Below the pieces are notes generated by a model, which saw nothing but the letters and a program-made list of their open reading frames with translations, had not been told where the DNA came from and did no database searches. A stretch of 64,000 bases of DNA from Euryodendron excelsum (lineage: Eukaryota; Streptophyta; Magnoliopsida; Ericales; Pentaphylacaceae), in the NCBI GenBank assembly GCA_033060915.1, contig CM065387.1, positions 29,687,001 to 29,751,000 on the forward strand. The letters run 5' to 3'. Position numbers and translations under genes: made by a program. Shown here piece by piece: positions 47,382 to 59,545 of this stretch. Position 1 is the first letter of the stretch; every line of letters starts with the position of its first letter.

Positions 47382-47500
47382 TTATATGAATATGTCTTTA
47401 AAAATAGGAGAGTCTATGGTAAGATTAATCACTGGAAGGTCTTTCACACTAGCTTCAAAGGCCATCTTAGCGCGCTTATAGTCAGCCTCTAGCTTCTTTA
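47382..47500 (-). pseudogene. 3' end of antisense extra gene of the Tat element
   Basis: The frame runs antisense to pol and ends at TAA 47384-47382. It reads KLEADYKRAKMAFEASVKDL followed by PVINLTIDSPIFKDIF, a charged helical stretch then a short tail. It is cut at 47500 by a giant LTR; the rest of the gene lies at 51781-52446. Extra antisense reading frames downstream of pol are described for Tat-lineage plant elements, and position and orientation fit that. The function is unknown. Confidence 0.55.
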
Positions 47501-50500
47501 TGTAAGCACCCTTTTTTTGCCTAGTTGGCAATCTCCGGTTTGATCAGACTCACATTCAAACTGACACAGACACATCCAAGTCTAAACCAGTTTTCTAGAC
47601 TCAATCCACCCAATCAATCGCTTCGTAGGCCCACTGGGCCCAATAGAGGCAAAATAACCAAAATGCCCTTGCAGCATTGCTTGGTCCATTTCCAGTCGGC
47701 ACGTCTTCCTAAAGAGGATAAGTCCCTATGCCAATCTCAATTCCAGTTTCATTTCCAGTCTAAACCAATCAAACTCAAGTAGGCACGTCTTTTGAGAAAG
47801 TTAATCCCTCAGATGGTAAGTCCATCTAGTCTGGCAAGTTTACTGAGAAAAACTCCTTGGAACGGTAAGTCCCTTCAAACCCGTCGACCAGAACAGAACC
47901 CAAGTCCTTGAGATGGTAGAACGGTTCATTTCTAGATACTACTAGTCCACCAATGTAGAATATCTGTTATTTGGCACATCTTTCAAGAATGTTGATCCCT
48001 TAGACGATAAGTCCATCTAGTAGCTTCCTGAGATTAGGCAGTCTCGAAAATGAACACACCCTGTCAGAGTGGCGGAAACACTCGCAAATAGGTTGACATT
48101 GGGAATTAATTGCCAACAAAACCCCTATGTTATGAGACTGAACACGCCTTTTGGCCATGACAAGTTTATCGAAGGATAGGATACCTTTGGAAATCAACTC
48201 GTCACACACCGTCAGAGTGGTAGAAACACTTAAAACCTGGGTCAACACCAGTGCCTGCTAGCCCACTCTAGTAAAAATGACCAAACTGCCCTGTGGGTTC
48301 TTTTAGCACGCTTTTTGAGAAAGCACTTAAGTCCTCAAAGCGGTAAGTCCACATTTCCAAGATTTTTCCAAAGATAATCCGGCATGTTCGAATGCCTTCC
48401 AGTCAGTTCTGGATCAATTTCGAGACCATCTGGTTAAAATGATCATTTTGCCTCTAGGCATCCAATCGCCTCCGAGAACCACACCAACTCTAGATATCAA
48501 ACTGGTTATCTTCCAAGCATATTTCTAATAGTATCCTCAATCTTCTAACACTTTTTCAGATTATTCCAAGTCTATTCTGGTAAGCCCCGTACAAAATGAC
48601 CGTTTTGCCCTTGGTGAGCCAGTCATCTTTTCCAACCACACTAGCTTTGGGTATCAAACCGCAACCCCTCGGAACACTCTCAATAGTGTTCCCAACCTTT
48701 AAGCCTTATCACGGATCACTCCGAGTCCATTTCGGTATTTTCTTGGTTCAATTAACCGTTTTGCCCCTTGGTGGGCTGGTCGACCTTTTCAACTATTCTA
48801 GCATTGTTTCTTAAGCCAGTTATCTCTGGGACACTCTCCCGAGGGTTTAAGTCCATTCTTGGCCGAGTCTGGTTACTCAAAACCTTCCGGATCATTCCTA
48901 AACTTTTCGGAGTCACTCATAATGGAGCCAAGCTGAAAATTTCATGGTAGTCACTGGGACAGGTGTCCAAATCTTTTGCTTTGTGTACCAAGGGTAGAAA
49001 GATATGTTTTTTGCTGTCTTAAATCTTTCCTAAGTGGTTGGCACCACTGGCAATGGCGCCAAGCCAATAAATGGCCTGGCGCCACTACTAGTGGCACTAG
49101 TGGGAAATTTTCCTTAGTGCCACTACAACAGGCACCAAGGCTGTTTTGATTGTCTATAAATACAGATCCTTCCCCTGGGTAAAAAGGGTCTGCAAATACA
49201 GTTCAGAAATTTTGTCTCTCTAAAATTAGAGCTCGAAGTCTTTCCAAAGCCTTGCCCTCTCAAGCGTCTTCAAGCCCTAGCCTTCATACACTCAAACCCT
49301 AGCATCTATACACCTTTTACACTCAAACACAAGCCTCCAAAGAATCCATTAAAGACTCAAGTGCTGCAACTTCGAAGCTCTCCAGGTTTAAGTAAAGTGA
49401 AGTAAGTTAAGCAAGCAAAGCAAGAAGAAGACAAGTTAGGCTTTCGATTTACTTTTACATGATCCCCCCTCTCTCTTGTCCTTCTGAACCCACTTGGGTT
49501 TTCTTCTATTTTAATCCCTATCTTCCACTTCCTCTTCTTGCATGCTTGAAACAAGGGACTTCCTGTTTCATGTCTATGAAGGATTGTTGAAGGTCACCGT
49601 GCTGGGGGTTTTCTTCTAGTTTAACCTTTGATGGTGCTGGTTTGGCCCTCTTGATTATGTGGTAAAGCCTAGCCTTGAATGTTCATGACCCTCTTACTGT
49701 GCATGTCATATTCATACATCCATTCTAAATTGTTTTCAAAGTTGTTTTTTAAACTTGCATCAAAACTCTTTTTTTGAAAAAAAAACTTGCATTCAAAATC
49801 TTTTCTTTCGAACTTGTTTTCAAAATCACAATTCTAAAGTGATTCTAGTCACTCTATGGTTAGGGTTGTTTTAGGAAAGTGTTATATTTATTGTGACTAT
49901 CAAGGTTCAAATTTTGGGTCTAAGCCCTAAATTATTTTTTGTTAAAACCACAATCTTAAGATGATTCTAGCCGTTCCATGGTTAGGGTTGTTTTAGGAAA
50001 GTGTGATATTTAATGTGATCATTATGGTCCATATTTCAAATCCTTGTTGTTTTTAAAATCATAACCCTAGAATGGTTCTAATCTTTTCATGGTTAGAATC
50101 GTTTTAGGAAGGTGAGATATTCAACAAACTTGTAAAAGTCCATATTCAAACTTCTTTCTAAATTATTTTTGCAAACCTCTTTTAAAAAATCAACTTCCTA
50201 AAAACTCTTTTCAAAGATCTACTCTCTGAAAATTCTGTCTTGGAGTCCAAGTTAAGCCCTGGAGTCTATTATTAGGAAACCCTAGTTCCTTTCTTAAAGT
50301 TATGACTTTCTATTTTCTACATCAAATCTTAAACTTCCAAAACCTCTTTTTCTACACCAAATCATAGATTTCCAAATCCAAGATTTTCAAAACTGAACCC
50401 TTCTAATTCCATGTCAAATCAAATCGTTCAACTTAGGAAACCAAATCAAATCCTCCAGTTTTAGAAACAAGATCAAATCATTTACTTTTGGAAACAAAAT

Positions 50501-51780
50501 CCAATATTCTAGTTTAGGAAATTGGAATAAAATCCTTCTTAATTCTAATCTTTCCTAATTCAAACCTTTCCTAATTTCAAACCTTTCCAAATCTCAACTT
50601 TCTAAATTTCAACTTAGCAAATCTTTTCAAATTTCAAATCCTTCCTAAATCTAGGCTTTCAAATCTTTCTTAAATTCAAACTTCTAAATCTTTCCAAAGT
50701 TCAAATCTTTCTAAATTCAAAACTTTCCAAATTCAAATCTTCCCAAAATCAACTCTTTCCTAATTTGAAACCTTTCCTAAAAAGAAACTTTCACAATTTG
50801 GCACTTTCCTGAAATGGAACTTTCCTATTTTAAAAACTTTCCTAATTCAAAGCTTTTCAAAATCTAATCTTTCCTAAATTCTAACTTTTTAAATGCTTTC
50901 AAATCGAATATTCAAGTCAAATCTTTTCCAACAATTCCAAGTTAAGTGTTTCTAAATTAAATCAAAGTTTTCCAAATCTTTCCTAAATCCAACCTTCCTA
51001 AATCCGATTTTCTTAAATCGAAACTTTCTAAAATCCAACTTTTCAAGTCTAAATCAAACATTCTTACTTCAAGTACATGCTTCAACCTTAGGTTACCTAA
51101 GTCTTGAGATATCTAAACCCTAGTTCAACCCTAATCCAAAGTTAGGAAGTTTTAACTCTTTTCAAAACTTTTCTAAAACTCTTTTCTAAACCAAGATGGT
51201 TTTCAAACTTTAATTCAAGCCAAGATGTTTTCAAATCTCAATTCAATCTTTTCAAATCAAGTCCAAGTTCTTCTTTAAAGTTCAATATTTTCAAATCAAA
51301 ATCAATTTCAAATCCTCAAGTTCAATTTCAAATCAAAGTCAATTCCAAGTTCAATTTTAAATCTAAGTTCAATTTTAAATTAAAGTTCAATTTTAAATCT
51401 TCTATCTAATCTTCCAATCACCCTTTTCAAATCAAAACCTTTTCAAGTTAAACTTTTCAAAAACCTCAAAGTGTCTATGTTCAATCGAACTCTTGTCTAA
51501 ACTATGACTAACCTGATTCCCAACAAAGGGATACGTAGGCAACCCTCATAAGTGTGGTCACAACCTTTTTTAAATTTTCAATTCCACAATCTTTTTCAAA
51601 TCTCTAAATTTCCTCAATCTTTTTCAAATCTCCAATTTTCACAACCTTTTCAAATTTCCAATTACATAATCTTTTTTTCAAACTTGAAATCTTCTCTTCA
51701 AATGTATTTTCAAAATTAAATCATTTTCTTCAAAGTTATTTTCAAAATCAAATTCTTTTTCTTGCACTTGCATGCATACA
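47501..51780 (+). mobile_element. Giant LTR, subfamily A, 3'-truncated (copy 4)
   Basis: It starts TGTAAGCACCC and aligns with 52500-56938 until about 51780. There the last 530 bp or so (U5 end) are missing and the antisense gene resumes. It includes repeated TTTTGCCC-type U3 text, dyads, a TATA box (49155-49162), stem-loop repeats (about 49820-50110), the skewed CU-rich tract (about 50500-51050) and GGATACGTAGGC (51529-51540). The left flank is CTTTA (47496-47500); no right duplication can be tested because that end is deleted. Confidence 0.85.
49155..49162 (+). promoter_or_regulatory. TATA box of giant LTR copy 4
   Basis: TATAAATA lies in the setting GTCTATAAATAC, preceded by three GGCGCCA / GTGGCACT dyad arms between about 49060 and 49135. 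Confidence 0.75.
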
Positions 51781-52446
51781 ACTCCTAAAAAACAAGACAC
51801 CCCATGAATACAGTAGTCTTCTTCTTAGGGACTCTAACAACATGCCCGACATCTTGAAGAAGGTGACAAAAGGAATAGAGCTCTTAACAAATACCTTGGC
51901 TTGCATAAGAAAAGCCTAAACAATTAGAAGCCAGGTAGAGGAGAACAAAATGAGTACAGAGAGAGACACTTACTAGGGGAGGATCAATGATTTGTTTCAA
52001 AGATCCTCCACCGGAGAGGCTAGGGATATCCATTGCCCCACCCTCATACCCAACCTAATTTGCAACCCCTTCACTTTCCCTCTCCTTATCAGGATCTGAC
52101 ATAATTATCTCAGCAACAAAATCAAATGGCTTCTTCAGGGGAGCATTAACATCCTCTTCATCTCCTTCCTCACTCTCCTCACCTGACCCCTCATCACCAA
52201 AAGCGTCATGTCCCTCCTCCTTATTTGTCCCTATAGTCTCCTTATCAGAAGTCTCCTCATCATCATCAGAGCCACTACTCAGATCCTCCGCTTTTGATAC
52301 TACAAGATAGAGTGATAATTGTAAGAACTAATAAGGGACACACGATCGCCAAAACAAGAAGAAAAGGGGATAAAGTTTTCACCAATTGCTTTCTTCTTCT
52401 TCGACGAGGAACCTGCACCCTTTCCCTGAGATTGAAGTCTTGAGCT
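51781..52446 (-). pseudogene. Antisense extra gene of Tat element, three exons
   Basis: Exons as read on the - strand: 52446-52383 (SSRLQSQGKGAGSSSKKKKA, basic), intron 52382-52300 (donor GTGAAA, acceptor TTGTAG), exon 52299-51974 (very acidic, SGSDDDEETSD and GSGEESEEGDEED), intron 51973-51900 (donor GTAAGT, acceptor ATGCAAG), then an exon from 51899 down. A further acceptor (TTCTTCAG) at 52447 implies another upstream intron. One TAG interrupts the acidic exon. The introns of 83 and 74 nt are of plant type. The C-terminal piece is at 47382-47500 beyond the LTR. The upstream part is lost behind the LTR at 52500. It is either a retroelement extra ORF or a captured host gene; domain not recognised. 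Confidence 0.5.
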
Positions 52447-52499
52447 CTGAAGAATAACAAAAAAGGAGAGCAGGTTAAGGGCAAAACCCAATCCCTACA

Positions 52500-55400
52500 T
52501 TTAAGCACCCCATTTTTTGCCTGCTTGGATATCTCTAGCCCTACCTGACTCACATTCAAATCAACACAGACACATTCAAGTTTAAATCAGCTTTACAGAC
52601 TTAATCAAGTCAATTAATCGCTTTGCAGGCCCAATAGAGGCAAAATAACCAAAATACCCTTAGGGTATTACTTGGTCCAATTCTAGTTGGCACGTCTTCT
52701 TAAATATGGTAAGTCCATATTTCAACCTAAGTTCCATTTTCAATTCCAATTCATCTAATCAAACTTAATTTGACACGTCTTTCGAGAAAGTTAACCCCTC
52801 AGATGGTACATCCATCAAGTTTGGCACATTTATCGAGAAAACTCCTCGGAATGGTAAGTCCTTTCAAACCTAACGACCGGGACAGAACCCAAGTCCCCGA
52901 GATGGTAGAGCAATTAACTTCTGGTGCCTGCTAGCTCACTAATGTAGAATGTCTGCTATCCAGTATGTCTTTCAAGAAAGTTGATCCCTCAGACGATAAG
53001 ACCATTCAGTAGCTTCTCAAGATCAAACAATCTCTGGAATGAATGCACACCGTCGAAGTGACGAAAACACTCACAAATATCGCAACTGTTAGAATGGTGG
53101 AAACACTCACAAACAGGTCGATATTGGGAATTATTAACAAAACCCCTATGTTATAGGATTGAACAACCTCTTGGCCATGACACGTTTCCTATAGGATGGG
53201 ATACCTTTGGAAACCAACTCATCACACACCGTTAGTGTGACAGAAACACTCAAAACCTAGGTCAACAACAGTGCTTGCTAGCCCACTCCGGTGAAAAATG
53301 ACCAAACTGTCCCTTGGGCCATATCGACGTGCTTTTCGAGGAAGTACCTAAGTCCTTAGAATGGTAAGTCCATCTTTCCAAGGTTATCCCAACTACAATC
53401 CGGTATGTTCAAGTGCCTTCTAGTTGATTCCGGATCAATTCCAAGACCATCTGGTTAAAATGACCATTTTGCCCCTAGGCATCCAATCGCCTTTGGTAAT
53501 CACATCGACTTTGAGTATCAAACTAGTAACCTGTCAAGGATGCTTCTAATATTATTCCTGACCATTTCGGCTTTGGGTATCAAACTGGTAAGCTCGGTGC
53601 AAAATGACTGTTTTGCCCCTAGTGAGCCAGTCGCCTTTTCCAACCACACCAGCTGTGGGTATCAAATCGGCTACTCCTCAAAACATTCTCAATAGTGTGT
53701 CCAACCTTCAAGCATTCTCATGGGTCATTCTGAGTCCATTCTAGTGTTTTTTTGGTTCGGTGACCGTTTTGCCCCTGGTAGGCCGGTCACCCTTTTCAAT
53801 TATTCCGGTACTGGTTCTCCAGCCATTTACCTCTGGGATACTCTCGTAGAGGTTCCCGTCTATCCCTGGCCTTTCGAATCATTTCTGGGCTTTCTGGTGT
53901 CACTTCTAGTGGAGCTAAGCTAAAAATTGCATGGTAGTCACTAGGATAGGTGCCCAAATCTTTTGCCTTACGTCCTAAGGGTCAAAAGATACATTTCTTG
54001 CCACCTTAAAAGTTGCCGAAGTGGTTGGCGCCACTAGTAGTGGCACAAAGCCAATAAATGGTCTCGTACCACTACTAGCGGCGCCAAGCTTAAAAAAGCA
54101 TTGGCGCCACTGTAACAGGTGCCAGTTCTTGTTTTAATTGCCTATAAATACAAACCCTCCCCTTGCATAAGAAGAGTCCATAAACTCAATCCAAAAACTC
54201 TACCTTTATAAAAATAGAGCTTGAATTCTCTAAAACCCCTAGCTTTCTCAAGCTTCCTCAAACTCTAGCCTTCATACACTCAAGTTCTAGCCTCTATACA
54301 TCCTATAAACTTAAATACAAGTGTCAAAACATCCATTAAAGACCAAGTGTAGCATTTTCAAAGCTCTCAAAGTTCAAGTTAAGTAAAACAAGCAAAGCAA
54401 TCAAAGCAAGATGAAGACAAGGTTGGTTTTCTATTTACTTTTGTGTAATTTCCCTTTCTCTTCTCTCTCCTAAGCTACTTGGGGTTTCTTATATTTTAAT
54501 CCCCATCTTCTACCTCTTCTTCTTGCATGCTTGAAACAAGGGACTCCCCAATTCATACCTAGGAAGAATTCTTGAAGGTCACCTTACTGGGGGCTTTCTT
54601 CAAATTCGACCTAAGACGGTGTGGGTTCAGTCTCCTTGATTATGTGGGGAAGCCCAACCTTGAATGTTCATGTCTCCATTGCATTGTGGTTGTCATTTTC
54701 ATACATTGCATTTAAAATTGAATTCAAAGTTGTTTTCAAACTTGCACCAAAGTTCTCTTTTAAAACTTGCCTTCAAAACCTCTATTTTTCAAACTTGTTG
54801 TCAAAATCACAATCCTAGGATGATTCTAGCTATTCCATAGTTAGGGTTGTTTTAGGAAAGTGTTATATTCAATATGGCCATCAAGGTCCAAATTTGAGTT
54901 CAAGTCTTAAATTGTTTTTCAAGGAATCACAATTCTATAGTGATTCTAGCTATTCCATAGTTAGAGTTGCTTTAGGAAGGTGTTACATCAAATGATTATT
55001 ATGGTTCAAATCGTGTTTTCAAACCCTAATTGTTGTCAAAATCACAACCCCAGAGTGGTTCTAATCTTTCATGGTTAGAATCGTTTTAGCAAAGTGAGAT
55101 ATTCAAGAAACTTGCAAAAGTTCATATTCAAACCTCTTTTCAAATAGTTTTACAAATCTACTTCTTAAAAATTCTTTTGAAAGATCTACTTTCTAAAAAC
55201 TCTTTGTCTTGAAGTTTAAGTCAAGCCTTAGAATCCGTGATTAGGAAACTCTAATTCCTCTCTTAAAATCATGACTTTCTGTTTTGCCTCAAATCTTAGA
55301 TTTTCAAAACCTTTTTTTTTTCACCAAATCATAGATTTCCAAATCCAAGATTTTCAAAAATTATCCTTTCCAATTCCATGTTAAATCAAATCTTCTCTAA

Positions 55401-56938
55401 ATAGAAAACAAAATCAAATCTTCTGTTTTTTTTTAAACAAAATCAAATCTTTTATTTTTGGAAACCAAATCTAATCTTTTACCTTAAGAAATAGAAATAA
55501 AATCTTTTCTAATTTGAAACCTTTCCAAATTCTGACTTTCTAAATTTCAAACTTTTAGATCTTTCCAAATTTCAAATCTTTCAATGTTCCAGTCTTTTTA
55601 ATTTCAAACCTTTCCAAATTCTGACTTTTTAAATTTTAGATCTTTCCAAATTTTAAATCTTTCAATGTTCTAGTCTTTCTAATTTCAAACCTTTCCAAAT
55701 TCAAATTTTTCCAAAACCAATTCTTTCTTAAAAAGGAAACTCTCCTAATTCAAAACTTTCCTAATTTGGAACTTTCCTAATTCGAAAATTTTCTAAAATG
55801 GAACTTTCCTAATTTGAAACTTTTCTAAAATCTAACTTTCTGAAATCAAATCTTCTTATTTCAAGTGCATGTTTCAACCCCAGGTTACCTAAGTCTTAAG
55901 ATGTCTAAATCCTAGTTCAACCCTAACCCTAAAGTTAAGAAGCTTCAACTCTTTTCAAAAACTCTTCTTTAAACTCAAGTAAAAACCAAGATGGTTTTCA
56001 AACTTCAATTCAACTTAAGATGATTTCAAAGCTCAACTCAATTTTTTCAAATCAAGTCCAAGTTCAATTTCAAATCAAAGTCAATTCCAAGTTTGATTTT
56101 AAATCAAAGTCAATTTCAAATCAAAGTTTAATTTCAAATGCTCCAATCAAGTTCAAAATCAAACCTTTTCAAGTCAAACAAGACCTTAAAGTGTCTATTT
56201 TCAATCGGACCCCAAGTCTGAACTACGACTGACTTGATTCCCAACAAAAGGATACGTAAGCAACCCTCATGGGTGCGGTCACAACCTTTTTTCAAGTTTT
56301 TAATTCCATAACTTTTTTTAAGTTTTCAATTTCTACAACCTTTTTCAAGCTTCAAATCCTCTCTTTAAATCTATTTTAAAAATCAAATCTTTCTCTTGCA
56401 CTTACATGTCATGCATCATATCAAACCTCATTCTTAAATTATTTTCAAAGTGGATATAGTTGGAAAATGGATAATCAAATATTCTAAATGAGTAAACCTA
56501 GGGTGAATAGACATGTAGGTACCGCGATGGTGGGACACGGTGATAGCCTTGTGCATCTTCCCTATACGTAACCAATCTCCGAACCTAAAATCACTGTTTT
56601 CAAAGGCCAAAAACGGAGTTATTTTCAAAAAGGGCTTAAATCTTTTCGAAGGTTGCCAAACAACATGTTTTCTCTTAAAAACCTCTCTTGATGAAATTTT
56701 TCAAAACCTTTTCAAAAACCCTAAGTTTAATATTTGGATTTTACTTAGTTTTAGGTCACCTAAATCACCTTAATAAAGTTAGGTGGTGACTCCAAATCTT
56801 TTTCAAAAGCCCACATTCAAGTCAATTTCTAATTCAAACCTAGTCACATTCGTCCTTTTAGGAGGATGAGTTCTAACGAGAGAGTACTGTGTTTTTCTCA
56901 CTTGTGTTTCCTCGAGTGTGAAAAATCAGGGTGCGACA
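52500..56938 (+). mobile_element. Giant 5' LTR, subfamily A (copy 5), with primer site after it
   Basis: It starts TTTAAGCACCCC (TG decayed to TT) and ends GGGTGCGACA. The flanks CTACA and GCTAG do not match, and a tRNA-Arg-like primer site follows at once, so this is the 5' LTR of an element rather than a solo LTR. The TATA box is at 54143-54150. Dyads are at about 54025-54110 and three stem-loop repeat copies at about 54800-55095. The skewed tract lies at about 55500-55850 and GGATACGTAAGC at 56250-56261. Confidence 0.88.
54143..54150 (+). promoter_or_regulatory. TATA box of giant 5' LTR copy 5
   Basis: TATAAATA about 1.64 kb into the LTR, giving U3 of roughly that length and R plus U5 of about 2.8 kb. 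TTGGCGCCACTAGTAGTGGC lies about 100 bp upstream. Confidence 0.75.
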
Positions 56939-56940
56939 GC

Positions 56941-56960
56941 TAGTGACTCCACTGGGGATG
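56941..56960 (+). promoter_or_regulatory. Primer-binding site, tRNA-Arg type
   Basis: TAGTGACTCCACTGGGG starts two bases after the LTR end. From memory, the tRNA-Arg-type site of Ogre/Tat elements is TGGCGACTCCGCTGGGG. The three differences are all G>A or C>T. This assigns the giant LTR family to that lineage and fixes its orientation. Confidence 0.65.
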
Positions 56961-57279
56961 CTTAGAGGGTTAGGCCATTATCATGTCTTTTCACCATTTA
57001 GTCATCTAGAATCTTCAATAGGTTTGTCCAATTTTGTCCACTTCAAATTCTTTAAAATCAAACTTTTTAAAGCTGTTTTCAAAAACAGGCCATCACTTGC
57101 ATTCAATTCATATTCAATCATTCAATTTTACATTAAGTTTGTCATCAAGGTACTGACTTTGAGCATTTTCTTTTGTAGGTGGACATTTGTTCACATTTTA
57201 TTTTATGTTATATTAACTGCCAGGTATGTTGTGAATGAATAGGTTGGAATGGACAGGATGGATGGGAGTTGTTGGGCCT
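56961..57279 (+). other. Leader of giant-LTR element, left part
   Basis: Non-coding leader downstream of the primer site. It is broken at 57279 by the solo LTR 57280-60547 and continues at 60548. Confidence 0.6.
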
Positions 57280-58680
57280 TGTTAGCACCCCATTTTGGCC
57301 ACTCGGCAATCTCCAGTCCGATTGGAGGCACCTCCAAGCCAACACAAGCATACTCAAGTCCAAACTGTCTTTCCAGATCTAATCCAATCTATCAACCACT
57401 TCGTGGGCTCACTGGACCTAATAGAGGCAAAATAACCGAAATGCCCCTATTGCATTAAATAGTCCAATCCAGACCGACACGTCTTCCATAAGACAATAAG
57501 TCCATTAAAATCCAAAGTCAAATACATTTGTCTCGTCATTTGAGAAAGTTGATCCCTCATTGACGGTAAGACCATCCAATCTAGCACGGCACAATCAGCG
57601 AGAAGGTTTATTCCTCGGATCAGTAAAGCCCCTTTCACACTCATCTCCGAAAAGTACCTAAGTTCCTGAGATGGAAAAGCGGTTCACTTCTGGCACCTGC
57701 TAGCCCGCCAATGTAGAATGACTGCTAATCTAGTACGTTCTTTGATAAAGCATAAATCCCTCAAGAACGGAAGACCATCCAAGTTTAGCACATTCTTTGA
57801 GAAAGCATAAACCCCTCAAGAACAGAAGACCGTCCCAGTTTGGCTGGACCTTCGAGAAAGTTTATCCTTCAAAGTGATAAGACCTTTTCAAGCCTGTCCA
57901 TTGAGAAAGTACCAATTCCTTGAACAAAATTCCAGACTAGATTCAGATCGGTTAACATTGATGCCTGCTAGCCCATCCCGATGGAAAATGACCACTTTGC
58001 CCCCAACAAGCCCTGCATGTTCCTCAAGAAAGTACCAAGTTCTCAGAATTGTAAGACCACCTTCTAAAGCCATCCTTAAATGGTCCAGCATATCTAGTGC
58101 CATCCAGTTAACCCCGGTCCTTTCCCAAAGGTTCCCCAGTCAAAATGACCATTTTGCCTCTAAGCATCCAAATACCCTAGGAAACCACACTAGCGTTGGG
58201 TATCAAACTGGCAACACCCAATCATCTCTGGTTAACTCTAGTCAACTTTGGTCAACCCAGTCAACTCCGGTCAACCTAAAAAACCCTAGTCAATCTTAGT
58301 CAACCCTTGAACTCTCGGGATGAGGTGACTCCCATCCGGTCACTCTCTTTAATCATACTGGCTTTAAGAATCAAACTGACAACCTCTGGGACAGTTTCCA
58401 AAATATTCCTTTCCATTTGTAGCTAGGCCCCACCGCTCGGTACCTTCTCTTTTCGAACCAGAATCTTCTTACTCCACTTCGGGTGAAGCATGACCATTCT
58501 TTAGTCGTGCAGCACTAATAGTGGCGCATAAACCCCTAGAATCAGTTATGAATCAATCAGCCCTGTATCTAGCCTTTTTTCAAGCCAACATTAAATGCCC
58601 CTGTGCCACTCCTAGTGACGCACAGCTAAGCTCAAAGCATGTGCCACTAGAAGTGGTGCACAACCTATCTGAATTTGCAC

Positions 58681-58688
58681 TATAAATA
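58681..58688 (+). promoter_or_regulatory. TATA box of subfamily B solo LTR
   Basis: TATAAATA, 16 bp after the last of three dyads (TGTGCCACT / AGTGGTGCACA, about 58641-58665). Confidence 0.7.
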
Positions 58689-59500
58689 CAAACCTCCCCC
58701 CTCACTATTTTGGGTCAAAATAATTAGCCAGAAACTCTCCCCCTCTATTCCAAATAACTCTCGAAGCCCTCTCTCGAAGTCCTGCTGGCCGAATCTGAGT
58801 TTGAACTCTTGAAGCTTCAAGGTCTCAACTTTCGAGCTCTACTGAACGTCTGCTTCACTACTTGGAAGCTCGCGAAGTCTTCTCGAGTCCAAGGCCCTAG
58901 CCTCTACCAAGGAAAGAAACAACGAAACAAGGTAATCCCCATTTTACCTTTCCATACTCTCCCCACTTTCTCTTCTCCCTTTGAACCCACTTAGGTTTTT
59001 CTATTTTTTAATCCTCTATCTCTAAACCCCCCTTTCTTGCATGCTTGAAACAAGAGGACGTTAAGTCCATGTTGAGAGTGAACAAGAGAAGATTACCGAT
59101 CGGGACTCTCTTCTTGGCCCTCACTTGCTTTACGACATAGCCTTAGGGCCCTCTTGCAATGAGTTGATACCGAACTTTGTATGTTTCATGCCGTTATTAT
59201 TGTGATCATACATTTGCATTCTCGCCATGTCTTTACCCTTAAAAACCATTTTCAAAGTTGTTTTCTCAAAACCATAATTCTAGGTGGATTCTAACCCTCT
59301 CATGGTTAGGATTTTCCTAGAAAAGTGTGACATTTTAAATGGCTCCCATTATCCTACATTTGCTTATTTTCAAAAACCTAGTCTCAAATGATCCTAGCTT
59401 TTTCATGATTAGGGTTGTTTCGAGAAGCGTGTGACATTCAAAAGGACCTGAGAGGTCTACATTTTTGGCCTTGTGTCTTTATTGTTTTTTAAGGCCACAA

Positions 59501-59545
59501 GCCTAAAGTGATTCTAGCCTTTCAATTGCTAGAATGGCTTTAGGC
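59501..59545 (+). other. Conserved stem-loop, subfamily B (second copy)
   Basis: The arms GCCTAAAG (59501-59508) and CTTTAGGC (59538-59545), and inner arms ATTCTAGC (59511-59518) and GCTAGAAT (59528-59535), are perfectly complementary. The loop sequence differs from the copy at 36046-36090. Confidence 0.7.

Noticed and set aside
51781..52446. Ordinary cellular gene for the acidic spliced frame
   Set aside because: Not excluded, but its place directly behind Tat pol in antisense and its interruption by LTRs make an element-borne gene more likely. No promoter or first exon is in the window.
47501..56938. The two + strand giant LTRs as the pair of one element
   Set aside because: The 720 bp between them is an unrelated antisense gene, the outer flanks (CTTTA and GCTAG) do not match, and the primer site lies after the second LTR, not the first.
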